Below are positions 49,649-59,128 of a stretch of DNA of 64,000 nt, one piece after another. The notes below the pieces were generated by a model. That model saw only the letters and a program-made list of their open reading frames with translations, had not been told where the DNA came from and searched no databases. This DNA is from Paenibacillus hamazuiensis (lineage in GTDB: Bacteria > Bacillota > Bacilli > Paenibacillales > NBRC-103111), in contig NZ_JALRMO010000001.1 of NCBI RefSeq assembly GCF_023276405.1, forward strand, positions 1,984,001-2,048,000, in the 5' to 3' direction. Position 1 is the first letter of the stretch; every line of letters begins with the position of its first letter. The translations under genes and the position numbers were made by a program.

Positions 49649-50161
49649 TCAGCCCTCCCTCGGGGAAGGAGTTTCCTGCAGCGACAGCCATAGCTTTTTA
49701 TTGCGGTATTCCTCTTCGCTTCCGAGCTCACGGCCGAACCATGAAGGCGCTTCGAAGTTTTCCGCGCTTAAAGTATCGGCAAACTCCACCTCCACGACCG
49801 TCAGGTCAAACTGAGGGCGGTACTCGTCGATGTCGAAATGAAGCGCGTCCGCGGAAACAAGCGTCGTGCGCACTTTTTTCAGCGGCGTTTTACCGGAGCT
49901 CCCGAGAAGCTGTGCATAAATATCTTCGGAGATCGCATATTCGATTTCCTCGCGGGATAGTCCGTTGCCTCTTTTAAAAGTATGCGTGTACTCATTGCGG
50001 CCGTTCTCGGACAGTCTGCGGATGCGGACTTCTTCGGTAGCGGAAAACGCGAGGTACGTCTGATCGATTTCTTTTCTCGATACGACGGTTAAAACGCCCT
50101 GCCGGATCTCATCTTCGGGGAACCTGGCGAGCATAAATTTGCGTTCGATTTCTTGACCCAT
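49649..50161 (-). CDS. CYTH domain protein (triphosphate tunnel metalloenzyme)
   Basis: The 170-residue protein starts with the family signature EIERKF (ExExK) and continues with alternating charged strands such as RIRRLSENGRNEYTHTFKRG and LTVVEVEF that line the tunnel. Members hydrolyse triphosphates or cyclise ATP; here the role is unknown. Start ATG 50161 follows GAAGGAGCG; the in-frame extension of 14 codons upstream is rejected. It is co-directional with, and 4 bases before, the LysR gene. Confidence 0.88.
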   Translation of the reverse strand: MGQEIERKFMLARFPEDEIRQGVLTVVSRKEIDQTYLAFSATEEVRIRRLSENGRNEYTHTFKRGNGLSREEIEYAISEDIYAQLLGSSGKTPLKKVRTTLVSADALHFDIDEYRPQFDLTVVEVEFADTLSAENFEAPSWFGRELGSEEEYRNKKLWLSLQETPSPREG

Positions 50162-50232
50162 GGGATACGCTCCTTCGTTTGGCATGAATTTGGATGACGT
50201 CAATCGTTATTGTTCGAACCTATTAATCTTAT

Positions 50233-50245
50233 AGATATTATATCT
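50233..50245. promoter_or_regulatory. Candidate LysR-type operator between CYTH/LysR and leuC
   Basis: A 13-bp inverted repeat AGATAT-T-ATATCT lies in the divergent gap between the CYTH-LysR unit and leuC. LysR regulators commonly bind such short AT-rich palindromes. No functional proof. Confidence 0.3.
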
Positions 50246-50358
50246 TGGATCAATGAAGAAAGAAATGGTACGATGTTAACAAATGAAACGTGGTAATATG
50301 GGTGATGAGGTTGCACTTTTACTACGATTATACGAATACTTAATGAGGTGAGGATTCC

Positions 50359-51777
50359 ATGGCAAAAACAATGTTCGAAAAAATTTGGGACAACCATGTT
50401 ATTCATCAGGAAGCCGGCAAGCCGAGCATCATCTACATCGACTTGCACCTGGTGCATGAGGTAACGTCCCCGCAGGCGTTCGAAGGCCTCCGCATGAACG
50501 GCCGCAAGGTGCGCCGTCCGGACCTGACGTTCGCGACGATGGACCACAACGTTCCGACGAAAGACCGCTTCAACATCACCGACCCGATCTCCAAGCAGCA
50601 GGTCGACACGCTTTCCAAAAACTGCGCCGATTTCGGCGTCACTTTGTTCGACCTGAACAGCATCGACCAAGGCGTCGTTCACGTTATGGGGCCTGAGCTC
50701 GGCCTGACGCATCCGGGCAAAACGATCGTCTGCGGCGACAGCCACACATCGACGCACGGCGCGTTCGGCGCACTCGCTTTCGGTATCGGTACAAGCGAAG
50801 TGGAACACGTGCTCGCCACCCAATGCTTGCAGCAATCCAAGCCGAAAACGCTGGAAGTGCGCATTAACGGCAAGCTGAAGCCGGGCGTTACGGCGAAGGA
50901 CCTCATTCTCGGCGTCATCGCCAAATACGGCACCGACTTTGCGACAGGTTATGTTATCGAGTACACCGGCGAAGCGATTCGTTCCCTGTCGATGGAAGAG
51001 CGCATGACCGTGTGCAACATGTCCATCGAAGCGGGCGCAAGAGCGGGCCTGATCGCTCCGGACGAAACGACGTTCAACTTCCTGCGCGGACGTGAGTACG
51101 TTCCTCAAGGAGCGGCATTCGATCAAGCGGTGGAGCAGTGGAAGCAGCTCGTTACCGATCCGGGCGCCAGCTACGACCGAGTGGTCGAATTCGATGCGGA
51201 CTCCTTGATCCCGCAGGTGACCTGGGGCACAAGCCCGGGCATGGGTACCGACATTACGGCGAAAGTGCCGGATCCGAAAAGCTTCGCTACGGAAAACGAA
51301 CGCAAAGCGGCTGAAAAGGCGCTTGAATATATGGATTTGAAGCCGGGCACACCGATGACGGAAGTCGCTATCGACTACGTGTTTATCGGCTCCTGCACGA
51401 ACGGCCGGATCGAAGACCTGCGCGCCGCGGCTGCGGTGGCTCAAGGCTATAAGGTTAACCCGAATGTGACGGCAATCGTCGTTCCGGGCTCCGGACGCGT
51501 AAAAATACAGGCGGAAAAGGAAGGTTTGGACAAAATCTTCACCGAAGCCGGCTTCGAATGGCGCGATGCAGGCTGCAGCATGTGTCTGGCGATGAATCCG
51601 GACGTTCTGCAACCGGGCCAGCGCTGTGCTTCGACGTCCAACCGGAACTTCGAAGGCCGTCAAGGCCGCGGCGGACGCACGCACCTCGTATCTCCGGCGA
51701 TGGCGGCCGCAGCTGCGATCGAAGGACGTTTCGTCGACGTGCGCGACTGGAAATTCAAAGTAAAGCAAGAAGCTTAA
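50359..51777 (+). CDS. leuC: 3-isopropylmalate dehydratase large subunit
   Basis: The 472-residue aconitase-family subunit isomerises isopropylmalate in leucine synthesis. The 4Fe-4S ligand cysteines are in [15 protein letters not shown] and [13 protein letters not shown]; the [15 protein letters not shown] and [20 protein letters not shown] substrate loops are clear. GAGGTGAGG precedes the ATG. The codon use is very regular (GC-rich third positions), suggesting high expression. leuD follows 26 bases later. The rest of the leucine operon is not adjacent. Confidence 0.97.
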   Translation: MAKTMFEKIWDNHVIHQEAGKPSIIYIDLHLVHEVTSPQAFEGLRMNGRKVRRPDLTFATMDHNVPTKDRFNITDPISKQQVDTLSKNCADFGVTLFDLNSIDQGVVHVMGPELGLTHPGKTIVCGDSHTSTHGAFGALAFGIGTSEVEHVLATQCLQQSKPKTLEVRINGKLKPGVTAKDLILGVIAKYGTDFATGYVIEYTGEAIRSLSMEERMTVCNMSIEAGARAGLIAPDETTFNFLRGREYVPQGAAFDQAVEQWKQLVTDPGASYDRVVEFDADSLIPQVTWGTSPGMGTDITAKVPDPKSFATENERKAAEKALEYMDLKPGTPMTEVAIDYVFIGSCTNGRIEDLRAAAAVAQGYKVNPNVTAIVVPGSGRVKIQAEKEGLDKIFTEAGFEWRDAGCSMCLAMNPDVLQPGQRCASTSNRNFEGRQGRGGRTHLVSPAMAAAAAIEGRFVDVRDWKFKVKQEA

Positions 51778-51803
51778 ATCATAGATCGTGAGGGGATATA
51801 ACC

Positions 51804-52409
51804 ATGGAACCATTTAAACAGCATACCGGCCTTGTGGCTCCGGTCGACCGCGTGAACGTGGACACGGACGCGATCATTCCTAAGCAATTTTTGAAGCGCA
51901 TCGAGCGTTCCGGCTTCGGCCAATTCCTTTTCTTCGAATGGCGCTGGGACGAGAAGGGCAACGTCATTCCTGAATTCAGCCTGAACCAGCCACGCTACCA
52001 AGGAGCTTCGGTTCTGCTCTCCCGCGCGAATTTCGGCTGCGGCTCCTCCCGCGAGCACGCTCCGTGGGCGATTCAGGACTACGGCTTCAACGTCGTCATC
52101 GCTCCTTCGTTCGCCGACATTTTTTACAACAACTGCTTCAAAAACGGCATTCTGCCGATCAAGCTCAGCGAGGAGCAGGTGGAAGAGCTGTTCCAGCGCA
52201 CCGCGAAAAACGAAGGCTACAAGCTGACGGTCGATCTGGAGAACAAAAAGATCACTGACGGCCAAGGGCTTGAAATTTCGTTCGATCTCGACGAGCACCG
52301 CCGTCAGTTCCTTCTGCAAGGTCTTGACGACATCGGTCTGACGCTCCAGCATCAGGACAAAATTGCGGCGTACGAAGCGGCTCACGCATCCCGGCTCGCC
52401 TACAAATAA
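51804..52409 (+). CDS. leuD: 3-isopropylmalate dehydratase small subunit
   Basis: The 201-residue swivel-domain subunit pairs with LeuC. Features: [15 protein letters not shown] near residue 18, [20 protein letters not shown] in the middle and [13 protein letters not shown]. Start behind GAGGGGAT. A strong terminator follows. Having leuCD apart from leuA/leuB is known in some Firmicutes. Confidence 0.97.
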   Translation: MEPFKQHTGLVAPVDRVNVDTDAIIPKQFLKRIERSGFGQFLFFEWRWDEKGNVIPEFSLNQPRYQGASVLLSRANFGCGSSREHAPWAIQDYGFNVVIAPSFADIFYNNCFKNGILPIKLSEEQVEELFQRTAKNEGYKLTVDLENKKITDGQGLEISFDLDEHRRQFLLQGLDDIGLTLQHQDKIAAYEAAHASRLAYK

Positions 52410-52419
52410 GCGGAATGTC

Positions 52420-52472
52420 CCGGCTGTCCCGGGTAGCCTTCACAGGCTTCCTCGGGGCAGCTTTTTTTATTG
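52420..52472 (+). terminator. Intrinsic terminator after leuCD
   Basis: GCTGTCCCG and CGGGGCAGC arms (one G.T pair) around an inner GCC/GGC hairpin, followed by seven T. Confidence 0.75.
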
Positions 52473-52624
52473 AGAAAAGCATCGATTTTTGGGGAGTCAA
52501 CCGCAACTTTTTGGAAAAAAATCGGTCTAATATATCGTCGGATGTTCCCGTTATTTTCAGATTTATGTCTATTTCTGTTCTTTTTTGCATGCCATACATA
52601 ATCCAGAACTAACAGAGGTGTAAA

Positions 52625-54415
52625 ATGAGGTTTTCATTCGTATTTTTCGCATTGTTCGTGACTTTGTCGATTTTGCTGTTTCCGGTTTCAGCCGGCGCTG
52701 CGGTGCAGCCCATACAGCTGTTTTTGAACGGCAAGCAGTTGACTGCGGAGGTGGCGCCGCGCATCGTGAAGGAAGGCACCACAATCGTGCCTGTGCGTAT
52801 TATCGCGGAAGAGCTTGGCGCCAAGGTGCAGTGGGACGGCGATGCCCGTAAAGTGACCGTGAAAAAAGAGCAGACGAACATCGAACTGAGCATCGATCAG
52901 CCTGTAGCGGTCGTGAACAATGCGAAGGTTGCGCTTGAGGCCGCACCGGCGATCGTAGAAGGCAACACGATGCTGCCGCTTCGTTTCGTAAGCGAGCAGC
53001 TCGGCGTTAAAGTGACGTGGGACGAGCTTACACGTTCGGTATTTTTGTTCAAAAATGCAGCGTCGGCCTCCGAGCCGCAAAATGCCGACGCATCCGATAA
53101 AAGCTCGCAAAATGCGGCCCAGCCGGTCGCGAGCCGTCCCGCTGTTAGCCCGCCGAATGCCGACCAGCCAAATGCGAACAAGCCCAATACCGGGCAACCA
53201 AATTCCGGCCAACCGAATACGAATGGACAAAATACGAACTCACAAAATGCCTCTCCGCAAAACGAGCAGCCCTCAGCGAAGCCTATAGAGGCGATCGGCC
53301 CGAAGCCGGCGGAGCAGCAAAATCCGCAGAACTTGCCGAATCCGGCGGCGGGCAAACCGGAAACCGGCACGCCGGACAAGCCTGCTGGCTCGGTCGGAAA
53401 CGGTGTCTCGGACAAGCCTGCAGGCACAACCGGAAACGGGACGGCGGGCGGAGGCGCGGCGACATCCTCCGATGCGGCAGCAAAGCCGGGAACGGCTGCG
53501 GGAGCGAAACCTGAGGGTACAAAACCCGCCGAAGAGAAAACGATCGTGACGGTGCAAGGAATCAGCCTGAATGCGGAGCAAATCATCGTCAAAACATCGG
53601 CAAACGGAATGAAGCCGAACATCACGAAGCTGAAAAATCCGGACCGCCTCGTCGTCGATTTTCCATATGCCCAGCTTGATCCCTCCCTGAAAGTGAACGC
53701 GGACAAGCAGGGGGAAATTGCGGTCGATCACCCGGCCATTCAAAAAATTCGTTACTCCCTATTTTCAACTGAGCCATCTATCGTTAGAATGGTAATAGAT
53801 TTAAAGAGTAAAATAGTTTTGAAGCCTGCGGATTCCAAGCAGACGAATCAGTTCGTATTTGACGTAAAGCCTGCGCCGAAATATAAAGTTGTCATCGATG
53901 CCGGACATGGCGATAAAGACACCGGGGCAGTTTCCGCCACCGGCAGATACGAGAAGGACTTTACGCTCTCTATGGTGACGAAGGTGGCCAACCTGCTGGA
54001 AAAAGAGAAGGACATCGAAGTGGTCATGACGCGCAAGGATGATACGTTTCTGGAGCTCGCCGAACGGGTTGCCGTGGCCAATGACGCGGAGGCGGACTTA
54101 TTTTTATCGATTCATGCGAATAAATTTTCCAATGCAACAATTCGCGGCATTGAAACGTATTATTCCAGAAAGGAAAGCGAATCCTTCGCGAACATCGTTC
54201 ATCGGCAAGCTTTGGCCGGCACCGGACTTAACGACCGCAGAGTCCGGCAGTCCGATTTTTACGTGATCAAACATACGACGATGCCTGCCGTACTGCTGGA
54301 ATGCGGCTATTTATCGAACAAGGAAGAAGAATCGCTTTTATATCAGGATGCGTTCCAAAACAAACTTGCCGCATCGATTGTCGCCGCCATCGTAGAGACC
54401 CTTAACTCCAATTGA
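52625..54415 (+). CDS. N-acetylmuramoyl-L-alanine amidase (AMIN, copper-amine-oxidase-N and Amidase_3 domains)
   Basis: The 596-residue secreted protein has a signal peptide (cleavage near residue 25), a pair of copper-amine-oxidase-N-like stalk units (about 28-150), a linker of about 145 residues rich in Asn/Gln/Pro and Gly/Ala, an AMIN domain (about 305-400, with KLKNPDRLVVDFPYAQL) that binds wall polymer, and an Amidase_3 catalytic domain from about 415. The zinc site is visible: VVIDAGHGDKDTG, then SIHANKF, and the active Glu in LLECGYLSN. It cleaves the bond between muramic acid and the stem peptide. The gene precedes a GerMN protein, as sporulation amidases sometimes do. Confidence 0.93.
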   Translation: MRFSFVFFALFVTLSILLFPVSAGAAVQPIQLFLNGKQLTAEVAPRIVKEGTTIVPVRIIAEELGAKVQWDGDARKVTVKKEQTNIELSIDQPVAVVNNAKVALEAAPAIVEGNTMLPLRFVSEQLGVKVTWDELTRSVFLFKNAASASEPQNADASDKSSQNAAQPVASRPAVSPPNADQPNANKPNTGQPNSGQPNTNGQNTNSQNASPQNEQPSAKPIEAIGPKPAEQQNPQNLPNPAAGKPETGTPDKPAGSVGNGVSDKPAGTTGNGTAGGGAATSSDAAAKPGTAAGAKPEGTKPAEEKTIVTVQGISLNAEQIIVKTSANGMKPNITKLKNPDRLVVDFPYAQLDPSLKVNADKQGEIAVDHPAIQKIRYSLFSTEPSIVRMVIDLKSKIVLKPADSKQTNQFVFDVKPAPKYKVVIDAGHGDKDTGAVSATGRYEKDFTLSMVTKVANLLEKEKDIEVVMTRKDDTFLELAERVAVANDAEADLFLSIHANKFSNATIRGIETYYSRKESESFANIVHRQALAGTGLNDRRVRQSDFYVIKHTTMPAVLLECGYLSNKEEESLLYQDAFQNKLAASIVAAIVETLNSN

Positions 54416-54483
54416 AGGCTATCATCCTAAGCAGGACGGCCCGCGCCAGCGAATGCCGATGCTTACTATTTAGGAGGATTTCG

Positions 54484-55029
54484 ATGCTCAAGAAGATGTA
54501 CGTCATAGCTGCAGGCGCATGCTTGCTATTTGCGATAACCGGCTGCGGACAAGCCAAAACGGATGGGCACCACCCGGCATCGGGGAACGAATCCCAAGCT
54601 GCGCCGGCTCCCGTACAGTCCGAAGCGAAGAAACCGGTTGAAGGAAAGACGCTGAAGGCTTATTTCGGCGATGAAAACGGAGAAAAGCTGATTGAGAAGG
54701 AGATCGCCGTTTCCTATAAGCAGGATGAGGACAAGTATTTGGCCGCACTCGGTGCGCTGGCAACATCCTCGGACGCCAAGCTGGTGCCTCTTTGCAAAGG
54801 TTTTACGTTCAAGAGCGCAGTACGCTCGGGATCGGCTCTTACCGTCGATTTGTCGATAAGTCCGGAGGCGCGAAAAGGAGCTCCCGGGGAAGAGCTCGTG
54901 CTTGAAGCGCTTCGCCGCACGCTGTTTCAGTTTCCGGAAATCGAGATGGTGGACATTTTGGTGGACGGCAAGAAAGCGGAAAGCCTGATGGGGCATATGG
55001 ACCTTCCTCATCCAATGAAACGTTCCTGA
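54484..55029 (+). CDS. GerMN-domain lipoprotein
   Basis: The 181-residue lipoprotein has a lipobox ITGCG (Cys about residue 20), a short low-complexity linker and a single GerMN domain (about 55-160; TLKAYFGDENGEKLIEKEIA, then LTVDLSISPEARKGAPGEEL and LVLEALRRTLFQFPEIEMV). GerM of B. subtilis has two such domains, so this is a single-domain relative. It lies 68 bases after the amidase, with GGAGG in front. GerMN proteins are linked to spore cortex and engulfment. Confidence 0.85.
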   Translation: MLKKMYVIAAGACLLFAITGCGQAKTDGHHPASGNESQAAPAPVQSEAKKPVEGKTLKAYFGDENGEKLIEKEIAVSYKQDEDKYLAALGALATSSDAKLVPLCKGFTFKSAVRSGSALTVDLSISPEARKGAPGEELVLEALRRTLFQFPEIEMVDILVDGKKAESLMGHMDLPHPMKRS

Positions 55030-55085
55030 ATGCAAATCTATGAAACTATCACTCTAATATCGCCGCTTGGGAGAGGAGCAACATA

Positions 55086-57917
55086 ATGAACAAAAAAAAT
55101 AAACGCCGCACAAAGCTTGTTGCGAGTGTGCTCACGCTGGCTATGGCCATGGGCAACACGGCGGCTTTCGCAGCCGATACGACGACGCCGGCGGGGTCGA
55201 CAACCGGTACATCAGCGGGAACGACGACAAACAGCACGTCCACCAACAACAACACGTCGACCAACACGACAAATAGCACCATAAACAGCACGTCGTTAAG
55301 CAATACTTCGGTGCGCACTTCTTTTACAGATGTGGTTCCTAACACGTGGTATACGAAACACGTTACGAAGCTGGCCACGCTCGGCATTATCGAGGGATAT
55401 GCGAACGGTTCCTTTTTGCCCGACAACCAGGTTTCGCAGCAGGACGCGATTATTATGGCAATCCGCATGATGGGCCTGGCCGGTGAAGTGAAAAACGCTT
55501 CATACGCGCTGCCCGTTACCGTAGACGATTATGCCAAACCTTACGTAGCGCTCGCCATTGACAAGGGACTCATCAGCGCAGCGGAGGAAACGGAAGGAAC
55601 GTCCGGCTCCTCCAAAACGGCGTGGGGCTCAAAACCGGCTACCCGTGAATGGGTAGCGAAAATCGTCGTCCGCGCGGCCGGAAAGGAAGTCGAGGCGAAG
55701 CAGGTATCGTCTGTGCCTTCATCGTTCCAGGATGCGAAAGAGTTTTCCTCCTGGGCTCTCGGATACATAAATGAAGCCTATTTGCTGAAGATCGTCAACG
55801 GCATCGACGATTACAATTTCGGCCCGAAAAATGCGGTTACACGGGCTCAGATGGCGACATTTTTAAGCCGTGCCGACCAATATTTGACCAAGCGCTCCGA
55901 ACGGGTCATAACGGGCTACGCCGCGGAGATTACCGATAAAAAAATTACGGTGCTCGATGCGAAAGGCCAGTCGTACGATTATACGATCAGCCCGGAAGCA
56001 GCGGTGTACAGTGCAAAAAGCGAAAATAAGATCGCCGCATCCGCGATCAAGCAAACCTACGAGGTGTACGTCGTCGCCGTTTCGGGAACGGCCTATTACA
56101 TCGAGATTACGAACGACCAAGAGCGGATGGAGTCGGCGGAAGGGATACTTTCCGAGTTGTACGTCGACCAAATGATGGTATCGATTATGCAAAACGGCAA
56201 AAAGAACCTCCAGCAGCTCGCGGCAAACGTAACGGTAACGGACAAAGACGGGCGGGGGATGAGTCTTGGCTCCATCCCGATCGGAAGTAAGGTGGAGCTG
56301 AAGAGAAGCCTGCTTGTGGCGAATTCGAAAATTTCGCAAATTATCGTCAAGGAAGTGCCGATCAACAAAAAAGCCGAAGGTTCCATCGTGAACCCGAAAG
56401 ACCAGGACGGCCGTATGGTATTCCTTGAGCAATCGAGCGGCAATCAGGAGACGTATGCGGTGTCAAATCGGGTTACCGTAGTGAACGTCGACGGCAGCGT
56501 CGGAGAGCTCGGCAAGCTTCGCGCGGGGGATGTTGTCGGATACGAGATCGTAAACAACGAGATCGTGTCGATAAAGGTCCATAAAGCGGCGGACTTCGGC
56601 ACGAACGTTCAGGGCACGCTTACAAGCGTCAATCAGGACAAAACGATCATCACGATCAACAAAACGGGCAACACGCTGGGCGCATATTATATCGCCGACA
56701 ATACGATCGTTTCCGTCGAAGGGCTGAGCAACGCCGGGATTTACGATCTGGAGGTTGGCGATCAGCTGTCGCTGGATATTCTCAATGACAAAGTCGTGAA
56801 AATTACCGTGACCAACCGATCGGTCAACGATTTGACCTTTGCCGAAATCGTCAACTACGACCCGGACCTCAAGCTGCTTACCGTTGCGCAGGAGAATGGA
56901 TCGTACAGCGTTTACAAGCTGACGGATTCCACTGTATACAAATCGTTTGATCTCGATACGCCTTACGATACGTTCAAGAAATATTTGGAGAAAGGCACGC
57001 ATCTTGACATCCGTGCTTCCAAAGATAAGCTGATTTCGGTATCCTTATCGCAAAATATCGACGGAACGGTGACGCAGGTCAACACGAGCGCCGATCCGGA
57101 CGAAATTACGGTCCGCACAGCCGGCGGGCAAAACCTGAGATTCAATGTGACCTACGGTGCATCCATCGACGTGATCGGCAAAGGGAAAAGCGCTACGCTT
57201 TCCGACGTCAAGGTGGGGGATACCGTCAGATTGGCACTCAACCGCGATCAGGATATGGTCAACTCGATCGTTTCGAAGAAATCGGGAATCTACAAGGTAC
57301 TTGTCATCAATACCGCCGATCGCCAAATCAGCGTGAAAGACGAGACGGGTACACTCTCGACCGTCACGGTGGACAACAATAACAAAATCGTTAAGGCTAC
57401 GCAAACCGGCGGGACGTTCGAAGATATCGTGCTTGATGAATATGTGAAGATGTCGTTCTACGGAAGCACACTGGAAAAAGTAAACTTGATGAATACGATC
57501 CGCGGCAAGGTGACCGGCGTCGACAGCGCTTCGAGTACGGTAACGGTGCAGGACTTCTCCGGTGCAGTTCAAGTCATTCCGGTCGGTAAAAATTTTACTA
57601 TTAAACTGAACGGAACGACATCCGCGGCGTTGACGAGCGTGAAAACCGGCGACCGTGTCGAAGTGATCAAAGACGGAGGCGACCAGGTGCTCATCAGTGT
57701 GGCGCAAGCGACCAAGCGCGTTGTCGCTTCCTACGATTACGTGCTCAATCAGCTTCAGCTTAAATCTACCGCGAATAACGATAAAACGACCTACAACTTC
57801 CACGCCAAAGCGTATTTGCACAGTGGAACGAACACGATAGCCCCTAATGCATTTGCCGAAAACGACGAAGTGACGGTTTATGTGCTCGACGACAAGATCA
57901 TTGAAATTGAAAAATAG
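55086..57917 (+). CDS. Large S-layer homology domain protein
   Basis: The 943-residue secreted protein has a signal peptide (AFA-AD cut near 29), a Ser/Thr/Asn-rich stretch (about 30-75), three SLH units (about 78-270; SFTDVVPNTWYTKHVTKLAT, YAKPYVALAIDKGLI and SSFQDAKEFSSWALGYINEA) that bind the wall, then about 650 residues of repeated beta-rich segments (for example GTLTSVNQDKTIITINKTGN and GTVTQVNTSADPDEITVRTA), each near 70-90 residues. The repeats begin with GxL/GxVTxV and often end with a DxVRL or DxLSL turn, so the tail looks like a chain of similar small beta domains. The role of the tail is unknown. It is a good structural or surface protein candidate. Confidence 0.88.
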   Translation: MNKKNKRRTKLVASVLTLAMAMGNTAAFAADTTTPAGSTTGTSAGTTTNSTSTNNNTSTNTTNSTINSTSLSNTSVRTSFTDVVPNTWYTKHVTKLATLGIIEGYANGSFLPDNQVSQQDAIIMAIRMMGLAGEVKNASYALPVTVDDYAKPYVALAIDKGLISAAEETEGTSGSSKTAWGSKPATREWVAKIVVRAAGKEVEAKQVSSVPSSFQDAKEFSSWALGYINEAYLLKIVNGIDDYNFGPKNAVTRAQMATFLSRADQYLTKRSERVITGYAAEITDKKITVLDAKGQSYDYTISPEAAVYSAKSENKIAASAIKQTYEVYVVAVSGTAYYIEITNDQERMESAEGILSELYVDQMMVSIMQNGKKNLQQLAANVTVTDKDGRGMSLGSIPIGSKVELKRSLLVANSKISQIIVKEVPINKKAEGSIVNPKDQDGRMVFLEQSSGNQETYAVSNRVTVVNVDGSVGELGKLRAGDVVGYEIVNNEIVSIKVHKAADFGTNVQGTLTSVNQDKTIITINKTGNTLGAYYIADNTIVSVEGLSNAGIYDLEVGDQLSLDILNDKVVKITVTNRSVNDLTFAEIVNYDPDLKLLTVAQENGSYSVYKLTDSTVYKSFDLDTPYDTFKKYLEKGTHLDIRASKDKLISVSLSQNIDGTVTQVNTSADPDEITVRTAGGQNLRFNVTYGASIDVIGKGKSATLSDVKVGDTVRLALNRDQDMVNSIVSKKSGIYKVLVINTADRQISVKDETGTLSTVTVDNNNKIVKATQTGGTFEDIVLDEYVKMSFYGSTLEKVNLMNTIRGKVTGVDSASSTVTVQDFSGAVQVIPVGKNFTIKLNGTTSAALTSVKTGDRVEVIKDGGDQVLISVAQATKRVVASYDYVLNQLQLKSTANNDKTTYNFHAKAYLHSGTNTIAPNAFAENDEVTVYVLDDKIIEIEK

Positions 57918-57925
57918 TTTCGCTT

Positions 57926-57957
57926 GCAGCACCTCGGAAGAGGTGCTGCCGTTTTTG
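57926..57957 (+). terminator. Intrinsic terminator after the SLH protein gene
   Basis: GCAGCACCTC, loop GGAA, GAGGTGCTGC, then CGTTTTT. Confidence 0.85.
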
Positions 57958-58008
57958 CAACGAAATGTTAATTTTAAAAAAATGTTCGCTTTTTGTCGGT
58001 TTTAGGCA

Positions 58009-58037
58009 TTGATTACCTTTGCGCTTTTCGTTAAACT
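58009..58037 (+). promoter_or_regulatory. Candidate sigma-A promoter for nth
   Basis: TTGATT (58009-58014), 17-base spacer, TAAACT (58032-58037), about 37 bases before the start. Confidence 0.45.
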
Positions 58038-58073
58038 TGGATTTAACACCCTTTAAGAAGGGGGACAGGCAAT

Positions 58074-58742
58074 TTGGCAACAACTTCGAAGGTCCGCCAC
58101 ATTCTGGATACGATCGGCGGCATGTTTCCGGACGCTCATTGCGAACTGCATCATTCGAACGCTTTCGAGTTGACTATTGCGGTTTTATTGTCCGCACAAT
58201 GTACGGATGAGACGGTCAACAAGGTGACAGCTACCCTTTTCCAAAAGTACAAGCGGCCGGAAGATTACTTGGCGGTGCCGCTTGAAGAACTGGAGCAGGA
58301 TATTCGCAGAATCGGGCTTTTTCGCAATAAGGCGAAGAACATACAAAAGCTTTGTCAAATATTGCTGGACAAGTATAACGGGCAAATTCCCGAATCTCAC
58401 GAGCAGCTGACCGAGCTGCCCGGCGTCGGACGTAAAACGGCGAATGTGGTCGTGTCCAACGCTTTCGGCGTACCGGCTATCGCAGTCGATACTCATGTAG
58501 AGCGAGTGTCCAAACGGCTGGGCCTTGCGGCGGAAGAAGATTCGGTGCTTGAAGTCGAGAAGAAGCTGATGAAAAAGGTGCCGAAGGACGAATGGACTCT
58601 CACGCACCACCGGTTGATTTTTTTCGGGCGCTACCATTGCAAGGCGCAAAACCCGCAATGCGGGGTATGTCCGCTTTTGGATATATGCAAAGAAGGAAAA
58701 AAACGTATGAAAACCGGAAACAGTAGGAAATCTAATCCATAG
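58074..58742 (+). CDS. nth: Endonuclease III (DNA glycosylase/AP lyase)
   Basis: The 222-residue base-excision repair enzyme removes oxidised pyrimidines and nicks abasic sites. The helix-hairpin-helix LPGVGRKTANVVVSNAF holds the catalytic Lys (about 123), followed by the Asp in VDTHVERVSKRLG. The 4Fe-4S loop is C-x6-C-x2-C-x5-C (CKAQNPQCGVCPLLDIC). Translation appears to start at TTG 58074 behind GAAGGGGGA. No nearer ATG fits. In B. subtilis nth follows dnaD directly. Confidence 0.95.
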   Translation: MATTSKVRHILDTIGGMFPDAHCELHHSNAFELTIAVLLSAQCTDETVNKVTATLFQKYKRPEDYLAVPLEELEQDIRRIGLFRNKAKNIQKLCQILLDKYNGQIPESHEQLTELPGVGRKTANVVVSNAFGVPAIAVDTHVERVSKRLGLAAEEDSVLEVEKKLMKKVPKDEWTLTHHRLIFFGRYHCKAQNPQCGVCPLLDICKEGKKRMKTGNSRKSNP

Positions 58743-58779
58743 AGATGACGAGACAATTGGCAAAGGATGGGAATGGCTT

Positions 58780-59052
58780 ATGAAATGCATATCTGTATAT
58801 ACAAATGATTTTGAAGTATTTTCCGATATTTATGAAAAGGTGCTTGCTACGCCGATCGCCGAAAACGAAGAGAAGCAAGTGGAAGGCGTGACGGTTAACG
58901 GCTCCGGCGACGTTCCGGAAAGCTACTTGGACCGTATGAAGGCGAAACCGGATGTCGTGGTGATGAAAGTGAAAAACAAGGACATTACGATTCTTCAGCA
59001 TGGCGGCGTTTTCGAAATTTTTATCCCGGAACGCGAAAATATGGTACACTAA
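58780..59052 (+). CDS. Small protein of unknown function next to nth
   Basis: The 90-residue acidic protein has a mixed pattern: ISVYTNDFEVFSDIYEKVLA (short strand plus helix), then ENEEKQVEGVTVNGSGDVPE and a later VVVMKVKNKDITILQHG and FEIFIPERE. I do not recognise it. It is probably a single alpha/beta domain, with no signal or membrane segment. It lies 37 bases after nth and a terminator follows, so it may be the last gene of the nth unit. It is not an obvious YpoC equivalent, which follows nth in B. subtilis. Confidence 0.7.
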   Translation: MKCISVYTNDFEVFSDIYEKVLATPIAENEEKQVEGVTVNGSGDVPESYLDRMKAKPDVVVMKVKNKDITILQHGGVFEIFIPERENMVH

Positions 59053-59055
59053 AAA

Positions 59056-59081
59056 CCGAAGCTTCTTCGGTTTTTTTTTAT
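59056..59081 (+). terminator. Intrinsic terminator after the small protein gene
   Basis: CCGAAG, loop CTT, CTTCGG, then a run of nine T. Confidence 0.8.
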
Positions 59082-59128
59082 TTATTTAACCTAGACGTTA
59101 GAGAGAGACGGGGAGAGACAAAAGCGAG

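Noticed and set aside
50200-51813. Minus-strand open frame of 537 codons across leuC
   Set aside because: The plus strand encodes a clear LeuC with iron-sulfur motifs. The antisense product has no recognisable feature or ribosome site.
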